Shown here one piece after another: positions 1 to 10,243 of a stretch of DNA of 64,000 nucleotides. Source of the stretch: Fimenecus sp900545625 (lineage in GTDB: Bacteria; Bacillota; Clostridia; Oscillospirales; Acutalibacteraceae); assembly GCA_963931525.1 (NCBI GenBank), contig OZ007023.1, positions 310,001-374,000 on the forward strand, in the 5' to 3' direction. A program made the position numbers and the translations under genes. Under the pieces are notes generated by a model. The model worked only from the letters and a program-made list of their open reading frames with translations. It was not told where the DNA came from and made no database searches. How positions within the stretch are numbered: the first letter of the stretch is position 1; every line of letters starts with the position of its first letter.

Positions 1-959
1 GAGTCATACGTCGCATAAAAGCTGGAGATCACACTCTCCTCGCCGTTTTCGTAGCGCACGGTCCGGAAGCCGCCGTCCGTTTCGCGGATAAAGGCGAACG
101 CATTGTTTTCCAGCGGTTTGACGTAACAATCCGCTACATCAAGCGCCACCGAAAGCTCACGGCTGTCGGTCCTGGTATAAATATCGATCGGTGTGTTGCC
201 GTCCGCACTCTGCTCATGGTTGCGGCTTGAGAAGAACGGGATAGCGTCTCCCGTCGCGGTAAGCGCCTCGTCCGTGATCATACAGAAATCCTCCCGCATG
301 GCACCTGAGATCCCGACGGTGCGGTTGTTTTCGCTCAAGAACCGCGTCATGCTCCCATCCGAACGGTTGACAATATACGATTCCTCCCAGACGGGTTCTT
401 CCGAATACGCCTGTGTGCGGTCGGAGTGCGCAAGCAGCAGACAACGTCCGTCCGCGGCATAAGCAGTGGGAAGATCCGTGACCTTAAACATCATAAAACT
501 GTAAATATAGACATCCTCATCCGCCGATCCGTCCGTCGAGAACACCCCGTAGCCGCAAATGTGCCCGTCGCGCTCGATATAGTGGATGCTTGCGGGGATT
601 TGCTGACCGCTCAACGGCACGGAAAGCTCCATGGTACCGGTCTCGGCAAGCTCTACAAAATCTGTTCCGTTGAATTCATAAAACAGCACGTTGCCCGCCG
701 CGTCCGCCGTATAAAAGACGTTGTCGAAATCGGTGGACATGTAGGGAATGGACGTAATGGTGCGTGCAAGCTCCACCGTTTCGAGCTCCTCAGGGTTGCC
801 CAGTGCCGAGGCGTTATCCTCCTGCGGCGGGTTGCGGTACAGCCAAACGACAGCGAGCACGGCAGCGACCGCCAAAACGGCAACGATGATCGTGATCACA
901 TTCTTTTTTGCCGAGGTCTTGTTTTTGCCGCTCGGCGCGGCCTCCTGTGTGAAAAGCAC
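1..959 (-). CDS. Membrane-anchored extracytoplasmic protein, partial (3' end outside window)
   Basis: The reading frame stays open from 959 down to the window edge, so the C-terminus is missing and at least 319 residues are visible. The start is taken as GTG at 959 because an in-frame TGA lies just upstream and AGGAAGG sits about 10 nt before the GTG. After some 20 residues rich in Lys and Ser there is one hydrophobic segment (about residues 21-39, from VITIIVAVLAV) and then a long exported region. That region has repeated beta-strand patterns and short acidic turns, as in beta-propeller or solute-sensing ectodomains. I do not recognise the family. It is transcribed divergently from the S1-domain gene and has its own promoter at 1053-1081. 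Confidence 0.75.
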   Translation of the reverse strand, partial: MLFTQEAAPSGKNKTSAKKNVITIIVAVLAVAAVLAVVWLYRNPPQEDNASALGNPEELETVELARTITSIPYMSTDFDNVFYTADAAGNVLFYEFNGTDFVELAETGTMELSVPLSGQQIPASIHYIERDGHICGYGVFSTDGSADEDVYIYSFMMFKVTDLPTAYAADGRCLLLAHSDRTQAYSEEPVWEESYIVNRSDGSMTRFLSENNRTVGISGAMREDFCMITDEALTATGDAIPFFSSRNHEQSADGNTPIDIYTRTDSRELSVALDVADCYVKPLENNAFAFIRETDGGFRTVRYENGEESVISSFYATYD

Positions 960-1052
960 CTGTGTTCCGCCTTCCTGTCCTAAAAATCATCGCCCCTGCG
1001 GCAGATTTCACTGCGCGGTACGGGCGTTTTATGCGCGTATAGCCATGCGATC

Positions 1053-1081
1053 ATTTTAGCATGTTCCCCTTGAAAAAGCAA
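1053..1081 (-). promoter_or_regulatory. Promoter of the partial membrane protein gene
   Basis: On the minus strand the sequence reads TTGCTT, 17 bp, TAAAAT, giving a start site about 90 nt before the GTG at 959. No equally good promoter is visible for the divergent S1-domain gene in the rest of this 204-bp gap. Confidence 0.55.
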
Positions 1082-1163
1082 GCAGCACGGGATGTTTCTA
1101 TTTTGCCGCGCACACGCATATATATTGGGTAAAACGACGGAAAACAGAAAATAGGTGAACCGT

Positions 1164-2099
1164 ATGGAAAAATTTCTGCCGGAGGGCATCCTGTTTGAAA
1201 CAGAAGAAAATCGAAAACGGATCGCAAGCTTCCCGCGGCTGCGGGAAGCGTTTTACGAGGATGCCGTCTTGGAAGCGCGCGCTGTGCTGTGCGACCGCGC
1301 GCACAATCTGCATGTCGATCTCGGCGAGATCAAAGGCTTTATGCCGCACGCGGAATGTGCGCTGGGGATCCCGGAGGGCACGGTGCGCGACATCGCGGTA
1401 ATCTCCCGCGTCAACAAGCCCGTCTGCTTTCGAATCACCTCTTTTTACGATGATGAAAACGGCGTGCGTACCGCCGTGCTCAGCCGCCGCGCCGTGCAGG
1501 AAGCCTGCCGGCGCGAATACGTCGCCTGCCTGCGCGCCGGGGATGTGATCGATGCCGTCGTCACGCGCAACGAGACGTTCGGCACATTCTGCGACATCGG
1601 TGCGGGGCTGACGGCTTTGCTGCCCATCGACGGCATTTCCGTTTCGCGCATCCCGCACCCGCGCGTGCGCTTCGCCGTGGGGCAGCGCATCCGCGCCGTG
1701 GTGCGCGGACGCGACGAAATGGGGCGCATCACCCTTTCGCACAAGGAGCTTTTAGGAACGTGGCAGGAAAACGCCGATCGCTTTTCGGTGGGCGAGACCG
1801 TGCCCGGCATAGTACGCTCGGTGGAAAGCTACGGTATTTTTGTGGAGCTTACGCCCAACCTTGCCGGGCTTGCAGAACTAACGCCGGGCGTGCAGGCAGG
1901 CGAGGGCGCGAGCGTATACATCAAAAGCATTTCTTCCGATCGCATGAAGATCAAGCTGATTTTAGTTGACCACTTTCCCGCGCCGGAAACGCCGCAGCAC
2001 ATTTCCTACCCCGACACACAGCACCTCGACCGCTGGGTCTATTCCCCGCCGGGATGCCTAAAAACGGTAGAAAGCGTTTTTGCGCAGGCAGGAGCGTGA
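1164..2099 (+). CDS. S1 RNA-binding domain protein
   Basis: This 311-residue protein has two clear S1 (OB-fold) domains, at about residues 124-195 and 209-268. Each shows the typical G-x-x-x-G-x-V ... F-G-x-F-V/C-D-I ... I-x-L-S pattern. Residues 40-115 look like a third, more divergent S1-like unit. It is shorter than ribosomal protein S1 and probably binds RNA or ribosomes; similar short S1 proteins are common in Clostridia and often labelled 30S ribosomal protein S1. The ATG at 1164 is preferred over the in-frame GTG at 1155 because AGGTGA lies 5 nt upstream of the ATG and overlaps the GTG. No terminator hairpin is obvious before the next gene, which has its own promoter. Confidence 0.8.
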   Translation: MEKFLPEGILFETEENRKRIASFPRLREAFYEDAVLEARAVLCDRAHNLHVDLGEIKGFMPHAECALGIPEGTVRDIAVISRVNKPVCFRITSFYDDENGVRTAVLSRRAVQEACRREYVACLRAGDVIDAVVTRNETFGTFCDIGAGLTALLPIDGISVSRIPHPRVRFAVGQRIRAVVRGRDEMGRITLSHKELLGTWQENADRFSVGETVPGIVRSVESYGIFVELTPNLAGLAELTPGVQAGEGASVYIKSISSDRMKIKLILVDHFPAPETPQHISYPDTQHLDRWVYSPPGCLKTVESVFAQAGA

Positions 2100-2124
2100 T
2101 TTTTGCGAATTTTGCGGTCTTGGT

Positions 2125-2153
2125 TTGCATTTTTTTGTGAAATATAGTAGAAT
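2125..2153 (+). promoter_or_regulatory. Promoter of the dockerin-bearing hydrolase gene
   Basis: The sequence reads TTGCAT, 17 bp, TAGAAT. The expected transcript starts near 2160 and has a short leader ending in AGGGAGGA, 8 nt before the ATG at 2198. Confidence 0.6.
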
Positions 2154-2197
2154 GTATTTGTAGATTTCCCAAATGGTTTACGAGGGAGGATTTTGAA

Positions 2198-4108
2198 ATG
2201 AAAAAGGGTGTTTTTCGGAAATCGTTGAGCCTTTTGCTCTCGGTGGTGCTTGCCCTGCTTCTGTTCGTTCCGGCGCTTGCCGCTTCGGACAAACAGGGAG
2301 AAACACCGGTTTTGATCGTCACGGGGTTTGCGGAGTATCCGTTGGGAAACCCGCAGACGGGGAAATCCGCATTCCCGCCTGAAACGCAGGACATCATCAA
2401 CACCGTCGCAGGCGCAGCCCCCGCGCTGCTCCAGCTGCTGGCAAGCGGGCGGACACAGGCGGATTACGACGCGCTTTGCGATGCGGTGCTGCCTGTGGTG
2501 AACGAGCTGTTCGACCCCATTGCCTGCAACCCTGACGGCACCGTTCGCCACAGCGACGTGGGACTTTTATATCAGTATCCCGAATCGGCTGCCGATTATC
2601 CGGACGGCACCATCACCAACGGGCTGGCGCTTGCCGCCATGCAGGCAGTCGGTGCGGAAAACACCTTTGTCTACGGGCTGGACTGGCGGCGCGATCCCAT
2701 GGACGTGGCGGATGAGCTCAACGAGTGGGTGCAGCACATCAAAGAAAAAACCGGGTCCGACAAGGTCTCTATCGCAGGGATCAGCATGGGGACCGGGATG
2801 GTCTCGGCATACCTTTGGAAATACGGTACGGAAGATATTTCCAATATCACCATGATCTCCGGCGCGTTCACAGGGCTGGAATATGTCGGCAGACTGTTCC
2901 GCGGGGAGCTGGAGATCAATGCGGACGGGCTGTATCGTCTCTTGGAGCAGGTCATCGGCTCGGATGTGCTCACACGCATTTTCGGTTCGACGGGGATCGT
3001 GCAGGATCTGATCGCCCTGGTGGACGACCTGTACGCCGCCTGCGGCGACCGCATTTTCACGGAATGCCTGATCCCCGCCTTCGGTTACAACCCGGGAATA
3101 TGGTCCTTTGTACCCGCGGCGGATTATGAAGCCTGCAAAGCCTTTATGTTCGCCCGGATGGATTCCACCGACGAAGAAAAAGCGGCGCTGGAGGCAAAGA
3201 TCGATGCGTATCATACCGTACAGGCGAATGTCGGCGATACGCTGAAAGCCGCCAAGGCTGCAGGTGTGAATGTTGCGATCGTCTCAAACTACAACTATCA
3301 AATGCCGCCCGTCTCCACCGCATCTGAAATGACCGGCGACCAGGTGATCGAAACGATGCACACGAGCGGCTTTGCCACTTGTGCAAATATCGGCCAAACG
3401 CTTCCGGAAAGCGTTTCGGGGCCGTACGTTTCCCCTGACCGCGTCATTGACGCCTCCACCTGCCTGCTGCCGGACGAGACCTGGTTCATCAAAGATATGA
3501 AGCATGTGGAATTTTCCAATGTGCAGAACCAATGCGATTTCTATCTTTGGCTGATGACGACCGACACGCAGGTCAACATTCACTCTGACCCCGCCTACCC
3601 GCAGTTCATGCGGTACAATTCCGAAACCGGCGTCCTTGTTCCCCAAGCCATGCTGCAAGGTGATGTGAACTTTGACGGCGTGGTCAACCTTGTGGATGCG
3701 CGGCTGGTACTGCGGCATGTCCGTTCGTTTGCCGCGCTTTCCGCCATAGCTCTGGAGGCGGCGGATATGGACGGGAACAACATCGTGCAGCATGCGGACG
3801 CACAAACGATCCTGAACAACTACGCAGGCGCAAAGCCGCAGACACAGACCACCCTGTCCGCCATTGACGACCTTCTGAACGCAAACGGCGCAGACACGAG
3901 CACAGACAGCGGCGCTGGCTCGCAGGTGCAGGACGCCTTGGAAAACGCCGCGAACGGGCTGCGGGATATGATCGGCGGCTTAGATATCGGCAGTTTGCTG
4001 CCATTTGGCAATACCGCCCGCGCCGCGCAAGCCAATGCGGCGCAGACGGCCGAACCGCAGACCACGCAGGCGCAAAACGAAGCTGATGCGACCGAGCCCG
4101 CCGCGTAG
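2198..4108 (+). CDS. Secreted alpha/beta hydrolase (lipase/esterase-like) with dockerin module
   Basis: The 636-residue protein starts with a signal peptide (residues 1-29, cleavage after ALA). The next 430 residues read as an alpha/beta hydrolase: an early strand VLIVTGF, and the nucleophile elbow G-I-S-M-G with Ser at about residue 196. This arrangement recalls lipases and LCAT-like acyltransferases. At residues 488-545 there are two Ca-binding dockerin repeats, starting GDVNFDGVVNLVDA and AADMDGNNIVQHADA. A Ser/Thr/Ala/Gln-rich tail of about 90 residues follows. Dockerins normally plug into cohesins on a scaffoldin or on the cell surface; no cohesin gene is in this window. The start is fixed by AGGGAGGA, a promoter at 2125 and the signal peptide. 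The substrate cannot be deduced. Confidence 0.8.
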   Translation: MKKGVFRKSLSLLLSVVLALLLFVPALAASDKQGETPVLIVTGFAEYPLGNPQTGKSAFPPETQDIINTVAGAAPALLQLLASGRTQADYDALCDAVLPVVNELFDPIACNPDGTVRHSDVGLLYQYPESAADYPDGTITNGLALAAMQAVGAENTFVYGLDWRRDPMDVADELNEWVQHIKEKTGSDKVSIAGISMGTGMVSAYLWKYGTEDISNITMISGAFTGLEYVGRLFRGELEINADGLYRLLEQVIGSDVLTRIFGSTGIVQDLIALVDDLYAACGDRIFTECLIPAFGYNPGIWSFVPAADYEACKAFMFARMDSTDEEKAALEAKIDAYHTVQANVGDTLKAAKAAGVNVAIVSNYNYQMPPVSTASEMTGDQVIETMHTSGFATCANIGQTLPESVSGPYVSPDRVIDASTCLLPDETWFIKDMKHVEFSNVQNQCDFYLWLMTTDTQVNIHSDPAYPQFMRYNSETGVLVPQAMLQGDVNFDGVVNLVDARLVLRHVRSFAALSAIALEAADMDGNNIVQHADAQTILNNYAGAKPQTQTTLSAIDDLLNANGADTSTDSGAGSQVQDALENAANGLRDMIGGLDIGSLLPFGNTARAAQANAAQTAEPQTTQAQNEADATEPAA

Positions 4109-4140
4109 CGAAAGCGCGCACAGCAATACAGCTTCATTCC

Positions 4141-4168
4141 CCGCCCCGATTTTTGGGGCGGTTTTTTT
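4141..4168 (+). terminator. Intrinsic terminator after the hydrolase gene
   Basis: A perfect 7-bp stem CCGCCCC/GGGGCGG encloses a 7-nt loop and runs directly into seven T residues. Confidence 0.9.
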
Positions 4169-4337
4169 CGACCTTTTTACGCCGCATTCGCTTTCCCGTA
4201 ATAAAATTGTAACCATTCTGCGGCTTGTTTTGTTAGAATCTCCTGCTACAATACAGAAAACGGGTGAGAAAGGCTTTCACTTTGCCGACAAATTTGGTAT
4301 GATACAAAGGTAATTTGAAAGCAAAGAGGGAAACAGC

Positions 4338-5027
4338 ATGTACACGGTTTTGGTTTGTGACGACGATAAGGCGATTTTGGATTCTCTGGAGATCTATCTG
4401 CACCTTGAAGGGTACGAGGTCATCAAGGCGACCAACGGTAAGGAGGCGCTCGCGGCAGCCGCGAGCCACGAGCTGCACTGCATCATCCTTGACATCATGA
4501 TGCCGGGGCTCGACGGCTTAAACGCTACGCTCAAACTGCGCGAGCACCACAACGTGCCGATCATCCTGCTCTCTGCAAAAAGCGAGGACACCGACAAGAT
4601 CACCGGGCTTTCCTTCGGCGCAGACGACTATGTCACCAAGCCGTTCAATCCGCTGGAGCTCATGGCGCGCGTCAAATCCCAGATCCGCCGCTATGCGACG
4701 TTCGGGAGCCTTGAAACACGTGAGAACGTGCTGACCACAGGCGGTCTTACGCTCGACCCCGACTCCAAGGAGGTCACGCTCGACGGCGAGCCCGTGCGCC
4801 TGACCGCCACGGAATACGGGATTCTGGAGTTTTTGATGAAAAATATGGGCAGGGTGCTTTCCACGAACCAGATCTATGAAGCGGTCTGGAACGAGCCCGC
4901 CTTTTCCACCGAGAAAACCGTGACCGTACACATCCGCCGCATCCGCGAAAAAATCGAGATCAATCCCAAAGACCCGAAGTATCTGAAGGTGGTGTGGGGC
5001 ATTGGCTACAAAATCGAAAAATATTAA
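4338..5027 (+). CDS. OmpR/PhoB-family response regulator
   Basis: This 229-residue protein has an N-terminal receiver domain: acidic triad in VLVCDDD, phosphoacceptor Asp in CIILDIMMPG at about residue 53, Thr/Ser in ILLSAK and Lys in DDYVTKPF. A C-terminal winged-helix DNA-binding domain follows (LTATEYGILEFLM ... VHIRRIREKIE ... VWGIGYKIEKY). It is the partner of the histidine kinase whose gene overlaps its 3' end by 26 nt. GAGGG stands 7 nt before the ATG. A TATGAT -10 element lies at 4299-4304, but its -35 region is poor. The regulon is not visible. Confidence 0.92.
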   Translation: MYTVLVCDDDKAILDSLEIYLHLEGYEVIKATNGKEALAAAASHELHCIILDIMMPGLDGLNATLKLREHHNVPIILLSAKSEDTDKITGLSFGADDYVTKPFNPLELMARVKSQIRRYATFGSLETRENVLTTGGLTLDPDSKEVTLDGEPVRLTATEYGILEFLMKNMGRVLSTNQIYEAVWNEPAFSTEKTVTVHIRRIREKIEINPKDPKYLKVVWGIGYKIEKY

Positions 5028-7497
5028 ATATTCCTACGGCTTGAAAACCGTAGCGTTCCTGCTGGCAGCGGCATGCGTGTTTTCGGGCGCATGGAGCGCG
5101 GGCAGCATCATGAACATCCTCAACGATTTCGGCTGGGAAAACACCATGGTGCGCGAAAAGCCTGTATTCACAGACACCGCACTGTTCCAAAACGAGGTGG
5201 ACAGCGCATCACAAAACCTATGCAGCGCTTATATTTATAACGACTGGGAGACCGATGCGCTGCCGAATTATGCCACACTTGCAGAAGAGCAGGCTGCCGC
5301 CGAACAGGTGCGCCGGCAGCTGCGCGAGAGCGTATACAACGAGCTTTCGGGTGAATATTCCTATCTTTATAACGAATACGGCGAGCCTGTGACCGCCGTA
5401 TCCGGCAGCGAGACGCAAACTTACACGCCCACTGAGGAGGAGCTTGAGGAAGCATACAGCACCGCGTCCTCCTTCTATTCACTGCGCAACTTTGATGTAG
5501 ATGTCTATATCAACGCGTCGATGACCGCCGAGGAGCTGGCGGCGGATGTGGCGGAACTTTACACCGCACAGCTCAATTACGCACAGCGCTCGTTCCGCGC
5601 GGGCGTACTGCGCGCAGAGGAAGCGATTTCTTCGCTTCGCAATTTCCGCTATCTGCTTGTCAACACGCAGACCGGCGAAGTGCTGACGAACATGGCGGGT
5701 GTTTCTAACGCCGCCGACTTTTTCAATGCGTTTTCCGACGATGATTGGTACTTTGGCTACACGGTTGAAAGCGGGCTGATCCGCTATTCCGAATCGGCGG
5801 CACAAATGGCGCTGGACAGCACCCAAAGCAGCGGTATGAACAGCTTTTTGATGCCCTACTTAGATTCCAATTTTTCAGAGGAAGGCTTTGACGTCTATTT
5901 CGGCGTGCCGCAGCAGCTTTCAGAGGGCGACAGCTTTTGGACGGCGGCGCAGGCCTTTGAAACAAGCTCCGCACAGATCGACCGCCTGATGGCGGTGCTC
6001 GTTTGCACGCTGACTGCCGCGCTGGCGCTTTCCGTCTACCTGCTTTTGACCGCCGGGCGCGTGCGCGGCAGCGAGGAAGTCCAGTTTCTGCCACAGGACC
6101 GGTTGCCCGGCGACGTGCACTTTTTCCTCTCAGCCGCGATCTGCTTGGGGCTGACGATCCTTGCCCTGTGGCTTATGGACGGCTTTATCGGCACCTCGGA
6201 CACCTCTTACCAGATCCGCAGCGTCTCGCTGCTGCAGCTCGGCGCTTCCCTCTGCGCGGCGCTGTTGTATGCCTTTTTGGCGGAATGGGTGCTGTCGGTC
6301 ACAAAATATGCAAAATCCGGACGCCCGTATTTCGGCTCGATGCTGTTCGTGCGCGGTGCGCGGCGGTTTGCCGCCTTCGTACGCCGCACGCGGCACCGTA
6401 TGACGCACATCTCCAAAAAAGCGATCGTGCTCGGGTGCGTGTATCTGCTCGTGAATTTCCTGTTGTTTGCGACCGGCAATTCCGTAATGCTGCTGCCGGC
6501 GATCGTGTTCAATGTGCTCGCGCTGGTGCTCATTTGGAAATACCTTTCTTCGCTTGACAAGATCATGGACGCTGCCGAGGCGGGCAAGCGCGGCGAAAAG
6601 CCCACATCGCTCGACGCCGACCGCATGCCCGAACCGCTGCGTTCTTTGGCGCACAACCTGAGCATCACGCAGGAGGAAATGCAGAAGGCGGTACAGGAGG
6701 CGATCCGTGGCGAGCGCATGAAAGCGGAACTGATCACCAATGTCTCGCACGACCTGAAAACACCGCTGACCTCGATCATTTCGTATGTGGACCTGCTCAA
6801 AAAATGCGACATCGACGACCCGAATGCGCAAAGCTATATCACGGTGCTCGACGAAAAATCCACCCGCTTAAAGCGGCTCATTGAGGATCTGGTCGAGGCG
6901 TCGAAGGCTTCTTCCGGCGCGGTAGTGCTTCATAAGATGCACGTCAATCTGTATGAATTGGCGGTGCAGGCGATCGGCGAGATGGAGGACAGCTTTGCCG
7001 AACGGGATCTGCAGATCGTGCTGAACACCCCGGAAGAACCACCCGTTGTATTCGCCGACAGCCAAAAGACCTGGCGCGTCATCGACAATCTGCTGAACAA
7101 CGCGCGCAAATACTCCCTGCCCGGCTCGCGGGTCTATGTGGATGTGTTTTCCGCAGGCGACTGCGGCGTGTTCCGCATCAAGAACGTATCGGGCGAGCCG
7201 CTGAACATCGACCCCGACGAGCTGACCCAGCGCTTTGTGCGCGGCGATGCTTCGCGCACGCTTGAGGGCAGCGGGCTGGGGCTTTCCATCGCGAAAGACC
7301 TGTGCACACTGCAGGGCGGCGAACTGAAGCTGGAGATCGACGGGGATCTGTTCAAGGCGACCGTTTCGCTGCCCGCCGCGGGCGATGCGCAGCTCGCAGA
7401 AGCCGCGCAGGCGCAAATGCAACCCTTAGCGGACATACAGCCCGCTGCATCCGAACCCACAGGTGCCGACGGTGCGTCGGCAGAAAGGCAGGTATGA
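5002..7497 (+). CDS. Sensor histidine kinase with large ectodomain and several membrane segments
   Basis: This 831-residue kinase starts at TTG 5002, inside the response regulator gene, so the two are translationally coupled. After one membrane segment (residues about 14-34) comes a roughly 290-residue extracellular region. A cluster of further membrane helices follows (about residues 330-355, 372-395, 405-430 and 475-515). The catalytic part has the HisKA motif NVSHDLKTPLTS with the phospho-His near residue 583, the N box NLLNNARKY near 695 and the G box GSGLGLSIAKDL near 756. The last 50 residues are Ala/Gln/Pro-rich low complexity. There is no obvious HAMP domain. The ligand is unknown. 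The membrane layout suggests sensing of the envelope or of a small molecule. Confidence 0.9.
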   Translation: MATKSKNIKYSYGLKTVAFLLAAACVFSGAWSAGSIMNILNDFGWENTMVREKPVFTDTALFQNEVDSASQNLCSAYIYNDWETDALPNYATLAEEQAAAEQVRRQLRESVYNELSGEYSYLYNEYGEPVTAVSGSETQTYTPTEEELEEAYSTASSFYSLRNFDVDVYINASMTAEELAADVAELYTAQLNYAQRSFRAGVLRAEEAISSLRNFRYLLVNTQTGEVLTNMAGVSNAADFFNAFSDDDWYFGYTVESGLIRYSESAAQMALDSTQSSGMNSFLMPYLDSNFSEEGFDVYFGVPQQLSEGDSFWTAAQAFETSSAQIDRLMAVLVCTLTAALALSVYLLLTAGRVRGSEEVQFLPQDRLPGDVHFFLSAAICLGLTILALWLMDGFIGTSDTSYQIRSVSLLQLGASLCAALLYAFLAEWVLSVTKYAKSGRPYFGSMLFVRGARRFAAFVRRTRHRMTHISKKAIVLGCVYLLVNFLLFATGNSVMLLPAIVFNVLALVLIWKYLSSLDKIMDAAEAGKRGEKPTSLDADRMPEPLRSLAHNLSITQEEMQKAVQEAIRGERMKAELITNVSHDLKTPLTSIISYVDLLKKCDIDDPNAQSYITVLDEKSTRLKRLIEDLVEASKASSGAVVLHKMHVNLYELAVQAIGEMEDSFAERDLQIVLNTPEEPPVVFADSQKTWRVIDNLLNNARKYSLPGSRVYVDVFSAGDCGVFRIKNVSGEPLNIDPDELTQRFVRGDASRTLEGSGLGLSIAKDLCTLQGGELKLEIDGDLFKATVSLPAAGDAQLAEAAQAQMQPLADIQPAASEPTGADGASAERQV

Positions 7498-7697
7498 CCA
7501 TGCTGATTTCCCTAAGTGTTTTTATTATTCTCAGCGGCGCAGCAGCTGCGCTGCTCATTGCCCGCCGTTTGCGCCGCAGCCCCTCGGAGGGTGTGGTTTG
7601 TGAAGTTTTGGAGGGCGTGCAGTTTTGCGGCTATTGTATGGTCGCGTTAGGCCTTGTAGCGCTGTATGGGCTTTTGTCGGGGCAGATCCGGTTTTGA
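7494..7697 (+). CDS. Small two-helix membrane protein coupled to the kinase
   Basis: The 67-residue protein begins MTMLISLSVFIILSG. It has one hydrophobic helix at residues 3-22, a basic turn RRLRRS and a second helix at residues 43-62. Its ATG overlaps the kinase stop as ATGA, and AAAGGCAGG precedes it, so it should be made together with the two-component system. Small membrane proteins placed like this often modulate the kinase; here that is only an inference from position. No homologous family is recognised. Confidence 0.65.
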   Translation: MTMLISLSVFIILSGAAAALLIARRLRRSPSEGVVCEVLEGVQFCGYCMVALGLVALYGLLSGQIRF

Positions 7698-7735
7698 AGT
7701 TAGATATATTCACAAATAAATTGACGCAGTAAAAC

Positions 7736-7765
7736 ACAGGGCGCAGTCATTAGACTGCGCCCTGT
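7736..7765. terminator. Hairpin between convergent genes
   Basis: A perfect 13-bp stem ACAGGGCGCAGTC/GACTGCGCCCTGT with loop ATTA separates the converging two-component operon and the tRNA-charging operon. The T-rich side (GTTTTAC) follows it in the minus direction. Confidence 0.7.
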
Positions 7766-7791
7766 GGATCTGTATGCGCTTCTGTTTTGAT

Positions 7792-8466
7792 TTACGCCGC
7801 TTTTTCCTTTTTTACTTTCGGCGGCTTGTCGCCGAGCTCCACCAGCTTGTTCGCCCCCGCCCACAAAAGCATGGCGATGAACAGGAACAGCTCGATGAAA
7901 TACCCTGTTGTCAAGCGGAACACCGTGACCGTGATCAGCCCGCCGAGCAGCGTACCGACGACGGACTCCGGCAAAAACGAAGACAGCGTGATCGTCCCGT
8001 CCAAAAACGGCGCCGCTACATAGTGGAACGAGATATACATGGCGATCATCACTAAGATCCCCGCGCCTGCAATGCACATCGGCACGGTCTTTTTCTTGGA
8101 CATGATCGCGAACACCAGCAGCACCACCGCGAGCACCACCGCGAGCACAAAGCATACGGCGAATGCGATCGCCGCGGGCTTGATCGCGTTCAGGGATTCG
8201 GGCAGCGACACCGAATCGCCGCCGAAATAGCTCTCGAGCATCGGCAGGAATTCCGTGCGCAGCTCGTGCAGACTCAAGGATTCCGCCGTCTCTCCCGTGT
8301 CCTCGGAATTGCCCGCAAGCTGCGAAAGCAGCTGAAACGCGGAGGACTGTGTCAAAACATATATATAGTCGCAAAAATATGCCGCGATCGGCACGCACAC
8401 GGCGAGTACCGCCATCACCAGACGGTACAGCACCGCTTTGCCGCCTTTTTGCTTGACCTTTGCCAT
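7792..8466 (-). CDS. Multi-pass membrane protein of unknown function
   Basis: This 224-residue protein has four to five hydrophobic helices: residues about 13-35, 98-125, 133-152 and two near 168-205. A polar stretch rich in Glu and Ser lies between the first two, and the N- and C-termini are both Lys-rich. AAAGGAG lies 8 nt before the ATG. It lies 43 nt downstream of glnS on the same strand and is probably the last gene of the gltX-glnS transcript. No conserved motif identifies a family. Confidence 0.65.
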   Translation of the reverse strand: MAKVKQKGGKAVLYRLVMAVLAVCVPIAAYFCDYIYVLTQSSAFQLLSQLAGNSEDTGETAESLSLHELRTEFLPMLESYFGGDSVSLPESLNAIKPAAIAFAVCFVLAVVLAVVLLVFAIMSKKKTVPMCIAGAGILVMIAMYISFHYVAAPFLDGTITLSSFLPESVVGTLLGGLITVTVFRLTTGYFIELFLFIAMLLWAGANKLVELGDKPPKVKKEKAA

Positions 8467-8509
8467 ATTCGTTTCTCCTTTATCGCACCTTTTTCACCGC
8501 GCAGCCCGT

Positions 8510-10198
<1,689 letters not shown>

Positions 10199-10243
10199 TC
10201 GTCAAAACCTCCTTCGCGCCGCAAAGCGCGCTGTATGTCAAAG

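Noticed and set aside
1102..1140. Promoter for the S1-domain gene (TTGCCG with TATATT)
   Set aside because: The spacing is only 14 bp and the alternative hexamers are worse, so I do not list it.
4299..4304. Promoter for the response regulator gene
   Set aside because: A TATGAT is present, but no acceptable -35 element lies 16-18 bp upstream.
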